A DNA stretch of 64,000 nt from Demequina sediminis (GCF_030296675.1 NZ_AP027736.1:1612001-1676000), one strand, 5' to 3'; shown: positions 17,961-27,859, counted from the first letter of the stretch. The notes: a model not told the origin generated them from the sequence alone. Numbers and translations are program-made.

Positions 17961-19886
17961 CTACAGCGCGAACGCGGCCTCGAAGCCGGCGTTGATCGCG
18001 TCGCCCACCTTGGCGGGACGGACGCAGTCGCCGATAGCGACCACGCCCTCCCGGTCCGCGAGCGCCTCGACCAGGCGGGTGGCCGGCCGGACGCCGAATG
18101 CGGAGACCACCGTGTCGGCGGCGATGTGAACGGGCCCGTCGGGGCCGCCCACGGTCACGCCGGTGGGGTCCACCGCGGTCACGGTGTGGCCGGTCAGGAG
18201 GGTGATCCCGGCCTCCGCGAGGTCGCGCATGAGGGTGATGCGGTTGATCATCAGGAGGTCGGCGGCGATGCCGTCGGCCATCTCGACGATCGTGACGTCG
18301 TGGCCGTCCTGGGCAGCCTCGAGAGCGAAGTCGGCGCCCGACAGCCCGCCGCCGCACACGACGATCCGGTGGCCGAGTTCCGCGCCCAGGTGGGCGTCGA
18401 TCACGTCCACCACGTGCTCGCCGTCGAGGCCAGGGATGGGCGGGGTGAGCGGGGTCGAGCCGGTCGCGAGGATCACCGCATCCGCGCCGTCGAGCTCGGG
18501 CGAGTCCGGGGCGATCTCGACGCCGGTGTGCACCGTCACGGGCAGGTCCCTCAGCTGGCGCTCCCACCAGAAGATCATCGAGCGCAGTTCCTTCTTGAAC
18601 TCCGGGGTTGCGGCGGGCCACAGCACGCCTCCCAGCTGCTCGCCCTTCTCGTACACGTCAACCGTGTGCCCGCGCAGGGCGGCGACCCGCGCCGCCTCGA
18701 GGCCGGCCGGGCCGGCGCCCACGATCGCGACGCGCTTGCTCGCAGGCGCGGGGGTGAGGACGCGCTCGCGCTCGTAGCCGACCGCCGGGTTGACCGCGCA
18801 TCCGAGGGGCTTGCCGACGAACGCGTTGCCCACGCACAGCTGGTTGCAGCGGATGCACGGGCGGATGTCCTCGCGGCGGCCCTCGGCGAGCTTGAGCGCC
18901 CACTCGGGATCCGCGATGAGGGCGCGGCCGATTCCGGCGAACTCCATCTCGCCCGCGGCGATCGCCGCCTCGGCGCGCTCGGGGGTGAGGTTGCCGCAGC
19001 CGAGCACGGGGATGGACAGCACCTCCTTCATGGCCGCCGCGGCGCCCATCATGCAGTTGTCGCCCAGGTAGTAGGGCGGGAAGACATAGTCCATGGCCTC
19101 GTACGAGCCCTCGTCCGCCATCATGAGGTCGAGGCCGGCCGACTCGAGCACGCGCGCGATCTGCTTCGAGTCCTCGGGCGTGCGCCCGCCCTCGTAGCGG
19201 TGGTCAACGCTGAGCCGGAAGCTCACGGGCAGGCCCGGCGCCCCCTCCTTGACGGCGGCGATGATCTCCGTCGCGAAACGGCAGCGGTTCTCGACGGAGC
19301 CGCCGTACTGGTCCTCGCGGCGGTTCCACTGGGGGGACATGAACTGGTCGATCAGGTAGCCGGTGTGGCCGTGGATGTCGATCGCGTCGATGCCAGCGGC
19401 CTTGCAGCGGGCCGCGGCCTCCCTGAAGCGCTGCACGATCACGGCGATCTCGTCCACCTCGAGCGCGCGGCACACGACTCCAGGAACGAGCCAGTGGGGG
19501 TTGTCGGACGCGGAGATCGGCGGACGCGCGGGGTCGACGTTGTTGATGTTGCGCCCCAGTCCCGCGGTGAGCTGGACCGAGATCGCGCCGCCGTGCGCGT
19601 GCACGGCCTCGGCGAGCTTGGTGAGTCCAGGAATCGCGGCGTCGGAGTCGACGCGGCCGAGCCCCTCGTTGATGACCTCGTAGTCGTCGGTCACGGCATT
19701 GATGCCCGTCACGACCAGCCCCGCGCCACCCTTGGCGCGCTCGGCTTAGTAGGCGATCTCGCGGTCCGTGAGGTGGCCGTCGTGGTCACCCATCGCGGTG
19801 CCCATCGGGACCATGATGACGCGGTTGCGCAGCTCAAGGTCGCCGATTCGACCGGGCTGCAGGACGTGGGAAAAGGCGGTCGACAT
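17961..19886 (-). CDS. NADH:flavin oxidoreductase / 2,4-dienoyl-CoA reductase family, interrupted by in-frame TAA
   Basis: A 641-codon gene. The N-terminal TIM-barrel (Old Yellow Enzyme type, FMN) starts MSTAFSHVLQPGRIGDLELRNRV. The 4Fe-4S cluster site is C-x2-C-x3-C-x11-C in RPCIRCNQLCVG...PLGCAVNP. The C-terminal half is an FAD/NAD(P)H module (VAIVGAGPAGLEAARVAALRGH; VVCGGGLSGADFALEAA; IGDC). This matches enoate / 2,4-dienoyl-CoA reductases and BaiCD/FldZ relatives. One codon in the conserved ...EIAYYAERAKGG... stretch is TAA (plus strand 19746-19748) where TAC is expected, with no frame change. It is either a point error in the sequence or a genuine nonsense mutation. Conservation downstream is intact, favouring error or a very recent mutation. 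Confidence 0.85.
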
Positions 19887-19913
19887 CGTTGGCTCCTTCG
19901 GATGGGGGACAGT

Positions 19914-19946
19914 CCATCCACTAATGAGCGTATGTCTATTAGATGG
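19914..19946. promoter_or_regulatory. Inverted repeat upstream of the flavin reductase gene
   Basis: Arms CCATC..CTAAT and ATTAG.ATGG around 12 bases. They lie 28 bp upstream of ATG 19886, in the only AT-rich stretch of the spacer, where the promoter is expected. This fits an operator for a TetR/MarR-type repressor; the regulator is not in view. Confidence 0.4.
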
Positions 19947-19975
19947 TGGCGCCGCGGGACGAAGGTCACCCTGCG

Positions 19976-20204
19976 CCCACTCGCGGCTCCGCCACACAAG
20001 CCCACTCGCGGCTCCGCCACACCGCGCCCACTCGCGGCTCCGCCACACCGCGCCCACTCGCGGCTCCGCCACACCGCGCCCACTCGCGGCTCCGCCACAC
20101 AAGCCCCCCTGCATCGGCCCTCAACCGCCCTCTTGGGCGCGACACGCCGGCGACACGCCGAGGCCCGTGTGGCGGAGCCGCGAAATCGTGTGGCGGAGCC
20201 GCGC
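19976..20204. repeat. Intergenic repeat array A (five plus two inverted copies)
   Basis: Five copies of CTCGCGGCTCCGCCACAC start at 19980, 20005, 20031, 20057 and 20083 (period 25-26 bp, spacers themselves conserved as AAGCCCA or CGCGCCCA). Then come two direct copies of GCGACACGCCG (20139-20160) and two copies of the reverse complement, GTGTGGCGGAGCCGCG, at 20167 and 20188. Opposing orientations allow a large stem. The array fills the spacer between the ROK gene and the flavin reductase gene. No coding potential is seen here. Confidence 0.85.
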
Positions 20205-20218
20205 AGGTGAGGAGGCGG

Positions 20219-21493
20219 CTAGGAGGCCGGCGGCACCAGGGTCGGGTCGTCGAACAGCGGCAGCAGCCCGTGTCGCGCGGCACCCACGAGGCCCGCGCGC
20301 CTGCCGAGTCGGCCGGACTCGACGGCCACGGGCGCGAGCTTCTCGGTGCGCGGAGCGAGCTGCATCTGGATGCCGGGCTCGATCCAGCGCCTCATGCCCG
20401 CCAGGTATCCGCCCAGCACCAGCGTGGTGGGGTTGATGACGTCATAGACCGAGCGCATTCCCGCGCCCAGGATGTCGCCCGCGCGCAGCGCGACGTCGAC
20501 CGCGCGCTTCTCCCCGCGGGTCAGTCGCGCGCGGAATTCATCCATGGCCGCCTGACGGCCCGCGAGCTGCGCGTGATCCACGAGCCGCGCCGACGTCAAC
20601 AGCGCGTCCGGGCCGATGTACGCCGACAGGCAACCGTTCGCTCCGCAGTGGCACGGCCGCCCGCGCCAATCGACCGTGACGTGACCCAGTTCGCCGCCAA
20701 AACCGCGACCGCCGGTGAGAATGCGCCCGTCCGCGATCACGCCGCCGCCCACTCCTGCCGCGATGCTGGCCTCGACATAGAGCATGACGCCCGGACGCGG
20801 CAACGGCAGCGCGAAGTGCTCCGCGAGCGCGGCGGCGTTCGAGTCGTTGATCACCTCGAGCGGCAGCTCCGAGGGCACCCCTGCGGCGCGGATGAGCTCG
20901 ACGAGCTCAAGGTGACCCCACCCGAACTCGACCGAGTCCGCGATCCGGTTCTCGTGGCTCACGGGCCCGGGGACCGTCACGACACACGCGAGGAGCAGCC
21001 CGCCGTGATCCGCGGCGATGCCCTCGGCGCGCGCCACGAGGCCGGCGACGGCGTGCGCGACATCGCCCGGTTGACCCCATGCGAGCGTCACGGAGCGCGA
21101 GGCAGAGTCGAGCAGCACCCCGGCACTCGAGTGCACCTCCGCGGTCACCCGGGTGCGTTCGATGCGGACCGCCAGCGCCAGGCATCGGTCGGGCACCTGC
21201 TCGACCATGACGCGCGGGCGCCCGCGGCCGCGCGCCTCGGCGCCGCCGCCGCGCACGTCGCGCACCAGCCGCCTGCCCGAGAGATCGGCCAGCAGATTGG
21301 TGACCGAGGCGGCCACCAGCCCGGTCGACTGCTCGATGTCCTTGCGCGTGAGGCTGCCGTGGTCACGCAGCATGCGCATGACGATGCCCAGATTGTGCGC
21401 ACGCAGCGTGTGAGGATCGGCGGCGGCGGACGCGTCGAGGTGTGCGCCGACTCGGGCCGCGGCGCCGCGGCCGGACTCCGGCACGATTCCCAT
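20219..21493 (-). CDS. ROK-family transcriptional regulator
   Basis: A 424-residue ROK protein with an N-terminal winged helix (TLRAHNLGIVMRMLRDHGSLTRKDIEQSTGLVAASVTNLLADL) and a C-terminal sugar-kinase-like domain. The ROK zinc site is present as GRPCHCGANGCLSAY. EASIAAGVGGGVIADG and GFGGELGHVTVDW are the usual ROK strand motifs. Such NagC/XylR-like proteins repress sugar-utilisation genes and respond to a sugar or sugar phosphate. ATG 21493 was chosen over the upstream 21523 because homologous N-termini begin near the helix-turn-helix. It lies 26 bp downstream of the P450 gene on the same strand, so it could be the last gene of that operon; its ligand is unknown. Confidence 0.88.
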   Translation of the reverse strand: MGIVPESGRGAAARVGAHLDASAAADPHTLRAHNLGIVMRMLRDHGSLTRKDIEQSTGLVAASVTNLLADLSGRRLVRDVRGGGAEARGRGRPRVMVEQVPDRCLALAVRIERTRVTAEVHSSAGVLLDSASRSVTLAWGQPGDVAHAVAGLVARAEGIAADHGGLLLACVVTVPGPVSHENRIADSVEFGWGHLELVELIRAAGVPSELPLEVINDSNAAALAEHFALPLPRPGVMLYVEASIAAGVGGGVIADGRILTGGRGFGGELGHVTVDWRGRPCHCGANGCLSAYIGPDALLTSARLVDHAQLAGRQAAMDEFRARLTRGEKRAVDVALRAGDILGAGMRSVYDVINPTTLVLGGYLAGMRRWIEPGIQMQLAPRTEKLAPVAVESGRLGRRAGLVGAARHGLLPLFDDPTLVPPAS

Positions 21494-21519
21494 GGTGTGC
21501 AAGGGTACGCGCGCGCGGC

Positions 21520-22710
21520 TCACCTCAAGACGAGCGGCGCCTCCTCGAACCCGCCGAGCGGCGGCATGGAGCGGACGCGAGTCCGCTCGGAATCGACCGC
21601 GATCTCCGAGGTGCGTGCGAGCACCTCGCGCACCAGGACCCGTAGTTCGAGGGTCGCGAGGGGCCGTCCCGGACAGACGTGAGGGCCGATGCCGTAGACC
21701 AGATTGGCGTCGCGGTTCGCCTTGGGGGCGAAGGCGTCGGGATCGCCGAACGCCGCGGGGTCACGGTTGGCCGCGGTCCAGTTGACGATGACCACGTCTC
21801 CCGCGGCGATCTCGTGTCCGGCGAGCGACGTGTCGACGCTCGCGCGCCTCCTGTTCGCGAGGAACGGGTCATCGATGCGCAGGATCTCGTCGAGGATCGC
21901 GTCACCTTCGGCGTCGGAGACTCCCGACCGGAGGCGCGACTGAAGTGGTGGGTGGTCCGCGATGTACGTGAGGATCACTCCCGCGCAGAGCGCCATGGAC
22001 CCGAGGTCGCCGCCGGTGAAGTTGCGCAGGATCGACGTGACCTCGGGATCCGTGAGTGGCTCACCCTCCACGCGCACGCGCAGCAACTCGGTGGTGACGT
22101 CGTCCGGGGCATCGGTGCCAGCAGCGCGGCGCTCCGCGGTGAGGCGCGTGATGATCGCATCGAAGCGCTCGGCCACGGCAGCCGTGCGCCTCGTGTCCCT
22201 GGACCGGGTCGCGGCGTGGTTGTCGGCCATCCACGCGAGGAGCTCCTCCTCGAGGTCGGCGGGCCAGCCCAGCCACGCGCACTGCGCGCGGACCGCGAAG
22301 CGCGCCCCCAAAGCGACCGCGTCGACGCGAGCGGGCAGCGCGATCTCAGCGACCAGCGCGCTCGCGACGCGCGCGATGCGCGGCTCGAGGTCACGCATGC
22401 GCGCCGCCTCGAAGAGCGGGTCGATGGCGCGCCGCACCGCGGCGTGGCGAGGGCCGTCGAGGCCGTTGGGCACCTGCAGGAAGCGCGACACCGCGTTCGA
22501 GTACAGGTCGGAGCGCGACGCGACCTCCACGGCGGCTGCGTGACCAAAGACCGTCCACCCGCCACCCACGCGCGGCGCGACCGGGCATCGTCCACGCGCC
22601 TCGTCATAGACGTCGCGCGGGTCCCTCCCCTCGGTGGCGAGATGCGGGTCCCACGGCTCGTGTTCGAGATGACGGTGCGGCATCTCGCCATCCTGCCACC
22701 GTGCCGTCAC
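21520..22710 (-). CDS. Cytochrome P450
   Basis: A ~396-residue soluble bacterial P450. The ExxR motif is EILR in DEILRIDDPFLANRRRA and the heme-binding loop is YGIGPHVCPGRPLA with ligand Cys346. The I-helix is LRNFTGGDLGSMALCAGVI; the usual acid/alcohol pair (A/G-G-x-D/E-T) appears as G-G-D-L-G, without Thr, so oxygen activation may be unusual. The GTG at 22710 overlaps the TGA of the ATPase gene (GTGA), indicating translational coupling; ATG 22683 preceded by AGGATGG is an alternative start. Its partners in the operon are a metal-type ATPase and a lycopene cyclase, so a carotenoid substrate is possible but unproven. No ferredoxin gene is nearby. Confidence 0.92.
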   Translation of the reverse strand: MTARWQDGEMPHRHLEHEPWDPHLATEGRDPRDVYDEARGRCPVAPRVGGGWTVFGHAAAVEVASRSDLYSNAVSRFLQVPNGLDGPRHAAVRRAIDPLFEAARMRDLEPRIARVASALVAEIALPARVDAVALGARFAVRAQCAWLGWPADLEEELLAWMADNHAATRSRDTRRTAAVAERFDAIITRLTAERRAAGTDAPDDVTTELLRVRVEGEPLTDPEVTSILRNFTGGDLGSMALCAGVILTYIADHPPLQSRLRSGVSDAEGDAILDEILRIDDPFLANRRRASVDTSLAGHEIAAGDVVIVNWTAANRDPAAFGDPDAFAPKANRDANLVYGIGPHVCPGRPLATLELRVLVREVLARTSEIAVDSERTRVRSMPPLGGFEEAPLVLR

Positions 22711-24997
22711 GCCGAGCCCACCGGCACCAGGCTGAACGCGCCCTCGTCCTCCTGGGCGTTGTGGAGCTTCAGCACGGCATACAGCCCGTACAGCATGCGC
22801 CGCAGCTCGACCACGTCCTCCGCGGTCGCGCCGCCGTCGACGGTGTCGAGGAGCCGTCTGACGCGCGCGACCTGGTGTTCGATCTCGGCATGCGTGCGGC
22901 TGAGCGCAGCGACGGCCTCCGTGGAACCGAGCGCGCGCGCGACCACGGGCACCAGCCGCTCCTCGTCCGCGCGTTCGTGCGGCAGCAGGTCGCTCTCGAG
23001 GGACGCGACCAACGCGCGGGCGTCGCCGAGATCGGGCCTCGCGCTCGTCAGGGCATCCGCCACGCTCGCGACGCTCTCGACGAGCGGCGCCAGGGAGTCG
23101 TGCTCGACGCGCAGCGAAGCGAGGGTCGCACGGTCCTCGGGAGACAGCACGATCGAATGCATGCGCGTGGGCACCACCGCGCGCAATGCGATCGCGATCG
23201 CGAGCAGGTCGATTGCCTCCTGGAGGGCGGCACCCGCGGTCGGCGACAGGTATCCCAGCGCCGCGGCGATCATCGCCACCAGCGACAGCCCCATGCCGAC
23301 GGCGACGGCCTGCAGCGCGATTCGGCGTGAGCGACGCGCGATCAGCATCGCGTCGGCGAGCGCGTCGACACGATCGACGGTCAGCACCACATCCGCGGCC
23401 TCCGACGAGGCGGTGGATCCGCGGGCGGCGAGGGCGACGCCCACGTCGGCCGCCGCGAGCGCGGGGGCATCGTTGATGCCGTCCCCCACCATGACGGTCG
23501 AGCCGTGTGCCGCCTCTCGCTCAAGCGCGGCGAGCTTGTCCGCCGGCGTGCATTCGGCGAGCACCGCGTCGACCGCCACGATGCGTCCCACCATCGCCGC
23601 GACGTCGTCGCGGTCTCCCGTCGCGAGCACGATGCGCGAGACCCCCACGGCGCGCAGCGCACGCACCATGCGGGGCGCGTCGGGGCGAATGGGGTCGTGC
23701 AGGAGCAGCGCCGCCGCGACACGGCCGTCGAGTTCGACGAGCGCCGACATCGACCCGTCCAGGTCGGCCCGCCTGCGCACCTGGCGCGTCCACGCGTCGG
23801 GGCGCTCCCCCACGATCCACGACGGCCGACCCACGCGCACGCGCCGCCCGTCGACCGTGCCCGCGACGCCCTGGCCGTGAATCTCCTCGGCCGCCTCGGG
23901 CAGCTCGAGCGCGAGGCCGCGCGCACGCGCCGCCTCGACGATCGGACCCGCGAGCACGTGGGCGCTCACCTGCTCGAGCGAGGCCGCGAGGCGCAACGCC
24001 TCGTCGGCCGTCGCCTCACGCACGAGCACGTCGGTGAGCGTCGGGCGGCCCCGCGTGAGCGTTCCCGTCTTGTCGAAGACGACGACGCGCGCCCGCGCGA
24101 GTCGCTCGAGCGCGCCGCCACCCTTGATCACCACGCCCATCCGTGCCGCTCGCGACAGGCCGGACACGATCGCGATGGGGGCGGCGAGCAGCAGCGGGCA
24201 CGGCGTCGCGACCACGAGCACCGCGACCGCCCGCACGGGATCGCCCGCGGCCCACCACGCGACACACGCGAGCACGAGCGTCAGCGGAACGAACGCGATT
24301 GCCCAGCGATCCGCGGCGCGCACGAACGGAGCGGAGGACGCCTGCGCCTGCTCCACGAGGCGCACCAGCGCCGCATAGGTCGACGTGGACGCCGTCGTGG
24401 TCGTGACGATCTCCACCGGCGCGCCGACATTGACCACTCCCGAGCGCACGTCGTCACCCGCGGGACGCGCGACGGGCATCGGCTCACCCGTGAGCGCGGC
24501 CTCGTCGAATGTCGAGGCGCTCACGACGCGCCCGTCGACGGGCACCACCTCGCCGGGGCGCACCAGCAGGCGTTCCCCGACCCCGACATCGTCCACCGAC
24601 ACGTCGACGATGCCGCCGGGCGTGACGCGTCGCGCGGTGCGCGGCGCGCGCGCGGTGAGCAGGCTCAGCTCGCGACGCGCGCGGGCGTCCGCGCGTGCCT
24701 CCAGGACCTGACCCGTGGCGAGCATGAGGGTGATGATCGCGCCAGCGAGGGGCTCGTCGACCCACAGCGCCCCCGCGAGCGCGAGCACGGCGATGACATC
24801 GACCGTGGGGCGGCGGTGGCGGGCGGCGTCCACGGTCGCCGCGAGAGCGAAGGCGAGCCCCAGCAGGGCTCCCGCGATCCACGCCGAGCGCGCCGCTCCG
24901 GAGAGCCCCGCCCACCACGCGAGCCCTCCCCGGCCAGCAGCGAGGCCGAGGTGACCAGCACGATCATCTCGAGGTGGCGCCTGAACCAGCGGCTCAT
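22707..24997 (-). CDS. P1B-5-type metal ATPase with C-terminal hemerythrin domain (apparent frameshift)
   Basis: About 763 residues. The N-terminus MSRWFRRHLEMIVLVTSASLLAG joins the main frame (GLAWWAGLSGAARSAW...) when a fifth C is restored at 24928-24931. P-type motifs are complete: TGEP, TPCP in the membrane (ATPCPLLLAAPIAI), the phosphorylated Asp in DKTGTLTRG, and GDGINDAPALAAADVGVAL. No N-terminal metal-binding domain is present. The last ~150 residues are hemerythrin-like: EHDSLAPLVE, LLPHERADEERLVP, RTHAEIEHQ, LHNAQEDE, giving the His/Glu/Asp diiron set. TPC plus a C-terminal hemerythrin domain defines the P1B-5 group, linked to Ni/Co/Fe export. Its ATG overlaps the lycopene cyclase stop (ATGA). 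Confidence 0.9.
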
Positions 24998-26220
24998 CTG
25001 TCCACGGTAGGACGGCGACGCCGGCTCGCGGTGGGACGAAGGTCGCTCACCTGTGCGCGCGCGAAGCGCAGCAACGGCAGCGAGGCGAAGATCCGCACGT
25101 GGTCGGCGAGGCTCGCCTCGCCGTCGAGGAAGCGCAGCGTGCGGGCCGGCGGGTGAGCCGTGAGCATCGCGGCGAAGGCCTCGCGCACGGCGTCGGGATC
25201 CGCGCGGATCACCCGCAGCAGCGCGGCGTCGAGCAGCCGAGGCCAGCGCTCGGGCGCCGCGGCGCGACGAGGGTCGCGTTCGGCCACGAGCCGCCGCGCG
25301 ATCCCCTCGCTGTGGCGCTGGATGCGCGCAAACGCGTAGCCCGTGCTCGCGCGCACCATTCCGGCACGCGCCCCGATGGGGACGATGCCCCCGCCGGGTC
25401 GGGCGGACGCGTGGGCGACGAGCGGGATGAGGCCCTCCTCGCGACCCGTGACGCGCGCGTCGGGCAGGGCGAGAGTGTCGCGCAGATACGTGGCGAGCTC
25501 GGCCTCGTGGCCGCCGCGAACCCGCCCGCGCGCGCCAGGGTGGACGAAGACGGTGCGCTCGACCAGCGCCGTCCGCGGCGACGACGGCAGCACGTAGACG
25601 AAGGCGACGCCGTCACGCTGGCCGGTGCGGAAGTCCATGAGGGTCACCGCGTCCCCATCGAACACGTCCCGATCGGATTCGACGTGGAGTCCCAGGAAGT
25701 CGAGATGAGGGGCCGACCGCGGATCGACCCGGGTGGCGCCGGGGCCCACGCTGTCGAAGACCCACGGCGCCCGCAGGCGCGTCACGCCGCCCCGCGGCAT
25801 GTCGACGGTCACGACCCCGGCATCGTCCTCCTGCGCGATCCCGAGCGCGCGCCCGGCGACCCGCACGCCGCCGTCCAGCTCGGCCAGCGCGGCCTGCGCC
25901 GCCTCGGCGAGCGCGAAGCCGGTGATCGAGAGATACGTGTGGGGAGCGAGAGGGGCGTGGCGACGCCACGTGGGACCGGCCGCCTCAAGGTGGTGGAAGC
26001 GAGCGGTGGCGTGTGCGTCGAGCAGGCCCGCTCCGCGACCCCACCACGCCCACGACCGGTGTGCGTGCGGGTGGTCACCGTCGTCGACGATCGCGAGCCG
26101 CCCGCGCCAGCCGGCGTGTGCGAGATGGCACACGAGCGACAACCCCGCGGCGCCGCCTCCGACGATCACGGCGTCGAAAGACTCGGCGTCGACGGCATCG
26201 GCGTGGTCGCGTGACGTCAC
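24994..26220 (-). CDS. crtY: Lycopene cyclase (CrtY/CrtL type)
   Basis: A 408-residue FAD/NAD-binding protein. The N-terminus FDAVIVGGGAAGLSLVCHLAHAGW is the dinucleotide motif. Family signatures follow: HRSWAWWG, YLSITGFALAEAAQ, VFDSVGP, DFLGLHVESDRDVFD, TLMDFR, FVYVLPSSPRTALVE, IPIGARAGMVRASTGYAFARIQRHSEGIA. These match the Gram-negative-type lycopene beta-cyclase, rather than the heterodimeric CrtYc/CrtYd usual in many actinobacteria. It would cyclise lycopene at the membrane. No crtE, crtB or crtI is in the window, so the rest of the pathway must lie elsewhere. GTG start with GGGGGAGA upstream; first gene of the crtY-ATPase-P450 overlapping operon. Confidence 0.9.
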   Translation of the reverse strand: MTSRDHADAVDAESFDAVIVGGGAAGLSLVCHLAHAGWRGRLAIVDDGDHPHAHRSWAWWGRGAGLLDAHATARFHHLEAAGPTWRRHAPLAPHTYLSITGFALAEAAQAALAELDGGVRVAGRALGIAQEDDAGVVTVDMPRGGVTRLRAPWVFDSVGPGATRVDPRSAPHLDFLGLHVESDRDVFDGDAVTLMDFRTGQRDGVAFVYVLPSSPRTALVERTVFVHPGARGRVRGGHEAELATYLRDTLALPDARVTGREEGLIPLVAHASARPGGGIVPIGARAGMVRASTGYAFARIQRHSEGIARRLVAERDPRRAAAPERWPRLLDAALLRVIRADPDAVREAFAAMLTAHPPARTLRFLDGEASLADHVRIFASLPLLRFARAQVSDLRPTASRRRRPTVDR

Positions 26221-26295
26221 CGCCGTCTCCCCCGGTCGCTCGGCGGCAGTCTCGCAGCGGCCGCGCGCTCGCGACAGTGCCCATGGTCCCGGTGA

Positions 26296-27687
26296 CTACC
26301 CGCCCCAGTCGCTGGCCGCAAGGCTGGCCCACAGCGGACGCTCCGGATCGTTGGTCGAGCCCTGATACGAGTACACCGCAACCGAGCCGAGCCGAGCGTC
26401 CGCGAGGCCCACCTGGGTGAGCGCGTCGCGCGGCGAGTTGAGGTAGCCGGCGATCCCCGGCACCACGGGGGTGCCCGTGCGGCGCTCGAGTCCCGCCTGG
26501 TAGTCGAGCCAGCGCCGCAGCCACGCCGACTGCTGGGCGTCCGCCTCGCGGAAGTAGTCCATGGGCATGAGGACATCGACCAGGTCGCGCTCGGCCCAAC
26601 CCTCCCAGTCCTGGAGCGCCTCGCGGAACGCGGCCGTGTCCTCGAAGTCCCGCACGGACGACCCACCCGGCCCGTCCCCCCACGCGATCACCGCCGCCGA
26701 GAGCACGGCGTCGCTTCCCGCGGCATCGATCGCGCGGCCCGCGTCCGCGACGAGCGCGTCGACCTGGGCGCGGCGCCATCGCGACCACGCGGCGTCGTCC
26801 GGCGCGGGCGTGGCCGTGGTGCCCGTCGCCTCCCGATAGCGCGCGAGTGCACGCGGGTGATATCCGTGGCGCTGCGAGGCGTAACGGACGTAGTCGAGGT
26901 GAATGCCATCGACGTCGTAGTCCTCGGCGATCTCGCGCACGACGGCCGCGACGTGCTCGCGCACCTCGGGAAGCGCCGGATCCAGGTACTCGGTCCACTC
27001 GCCGTCGACCGTGCGCGTGACCCATCGGTCGCGCTCGGGCGCCGCAAGTCCGTGCTCGGCGGGCAGCCAGCCGGCGGGGGCGGGAAGGCCGTCGTATGCG
27101 GCGTGCCAGGTCGGGGCGACGGGAATCCACGCGTGCACCTCGAGACCCGCCGCATGCGCCTCGGAGATCAGCGTAGCGAGCACGTCGAGACCCGGTTCGA
27201 GAGCGGGGTCCGGCGTGCGGGGCAGGACGTCCGAGTCGTAGTACGCGTCGTGGCGGCGCACCACCTCCGCGACGATTGCCGTGGCACGCGCGCCGTCGAG
27301 CCGCTCGACCACCCGCGCGATGCCCTCGCGAGTCTTGAGCGACCCGTCGAAGAGGTGGACCCACACCGCCCGGTCGAGGGTGGCGGGCGCGGGCGGCTGG
27401 GGCGCTGGTGGCTGGGGCGCCGGCGGTGTGGGGGTAGGCGTCACGCGCGGGGCGGCGGTCGGGGTCGGCGTAGTGCTCGGGGCGACGATGCCGGTCGGAG
27501 TCGCGGACGGCCCGTGCGTCGGCAGGGGGTCGGGTATGGAGGTGGGTAGCGGGGTCTCGGTGACGCCGCCGCTCGGGGCCGCGCTCGGGACTGGCTGCGA
27601 GCCACCGGAGCAGCCCGTCGCCACCATCATCGCGGCGAGCATGCCGACAAGCCATCGTGGCCAGCGACGCCGCCGCAGGCGCCTCAT
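26296..27687 (-). CDS. GHL10-type glycoside-hydrolase-like lipoprotein
   Basis: A 463-residue lipoprotein. After an Arg-rich start, a membrane segment ends in VATGC (lipobox), followed by about 75 residues of Pro/Thr/Ser linker with TPTPTP and APQPP repeats. The catalytic-like domain is GHL10/DUF187: RAVWVHLF, ATAIVAEVVRRHDAYYDSDVLPR, AAGLEVHAWIPV, VDGIHLDYVRY, VLMPMDYFRE and PGIAGYLN. Members have TIM barrels and are thought to act on cell-wall or exopolysaccharide glycans; no substrate is assigned. ATG 27687 lies seven bases after GGAGG (a GTG at 27690 is the alternative). The gene sits between crtY and tRNA-Arg, apparently with its own promoter. Confidence 0.88.
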   Translation of the reverse strand: MRRLRRRRWPRWLVGMLAAMMVATGCSGGSQPVPSAAPSGGVTETPLPTSIPDPLPTHGPSATPTGIVAPSTTPTPTAAPRVTPTPTPPAPQPPAPQPPAPATLDRAVWVHLFDGSLKTREGIARVVERLDGARATAIVAEVVRRHDAYYDSDVLPRTPDPALEPGLDVLATLISEAHAAGLEVHAWIPVAPTWHAAYDGLPAPAGWLPAEHGLAAPERDRWVTRTVDGEWTEYLDPALPEVREHVAAVVREIAEDYDVDGIHLDYVRYASQRHGYHPRALARYREATGTTATPAPDDAAWSRWRRAQVDALVADAGRAIDAAGSDAVLSAAVIAWGDGPGGSSVRDFEDTAAFREALQDWEGWAERDLVDVLMPMDYFREADAQQSAWLRRWLDYQAGLERRTGTPVVPGIAGYLNSPRDALTQVGLADARLGSVAVYSYQGSTNDPERPLWASLAASDWGG

Positions 27688-27748
27688 CACCGGACCTCCT
27701 CGACGAGATCACTCTCAGTCTACGAGCGTGGAGACGACACCGCAGAAG

Positions 27749-27821
27749 TGCGCCTGGACAGATTCGAACTGTCGACACCCGCTTTAGGAGAGCGGTGCTC
27801 TATCCCCTGAGCTACAGGCGC
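27749..27821 (-). tRNA. tRNA-Arg (anticodon CCT), CCA not encoded
   Basis: A 73 nt cloverleaf with acceptor GCGCCTG / CAGGCGC, D-arm TAGCTCAGGGGATAGAGCA, anticodon stem CCGCT/AGCGG around CTCCTAA (anticodon CCT, codon AGG) and T-arm CAGTTCGAATCTG. The discriminator base is A and is followed by CTT, so CCA must be added after transcription. Confidence 0.95.
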
Positions 27822-27859
27822 CGGGGTGACCGCACCAGGGTACCCGCTCGCGCATCGGC

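Noticed and set aside
19746..19748. Stop-codon recoding of the flavin reductase gene
   Set aside because: No selenocysteine or readthrough signal; TAA is not a known recoding codon in this context, and a simple TAC-to-TAA change explains it.
19976..20204. CRISPR array
   Set aside because: The units repeat at ~26 bp but the intervals are only 7-8 bases and themselves conserved; no cas genes; the same core occurs in other spacers in both orientations.
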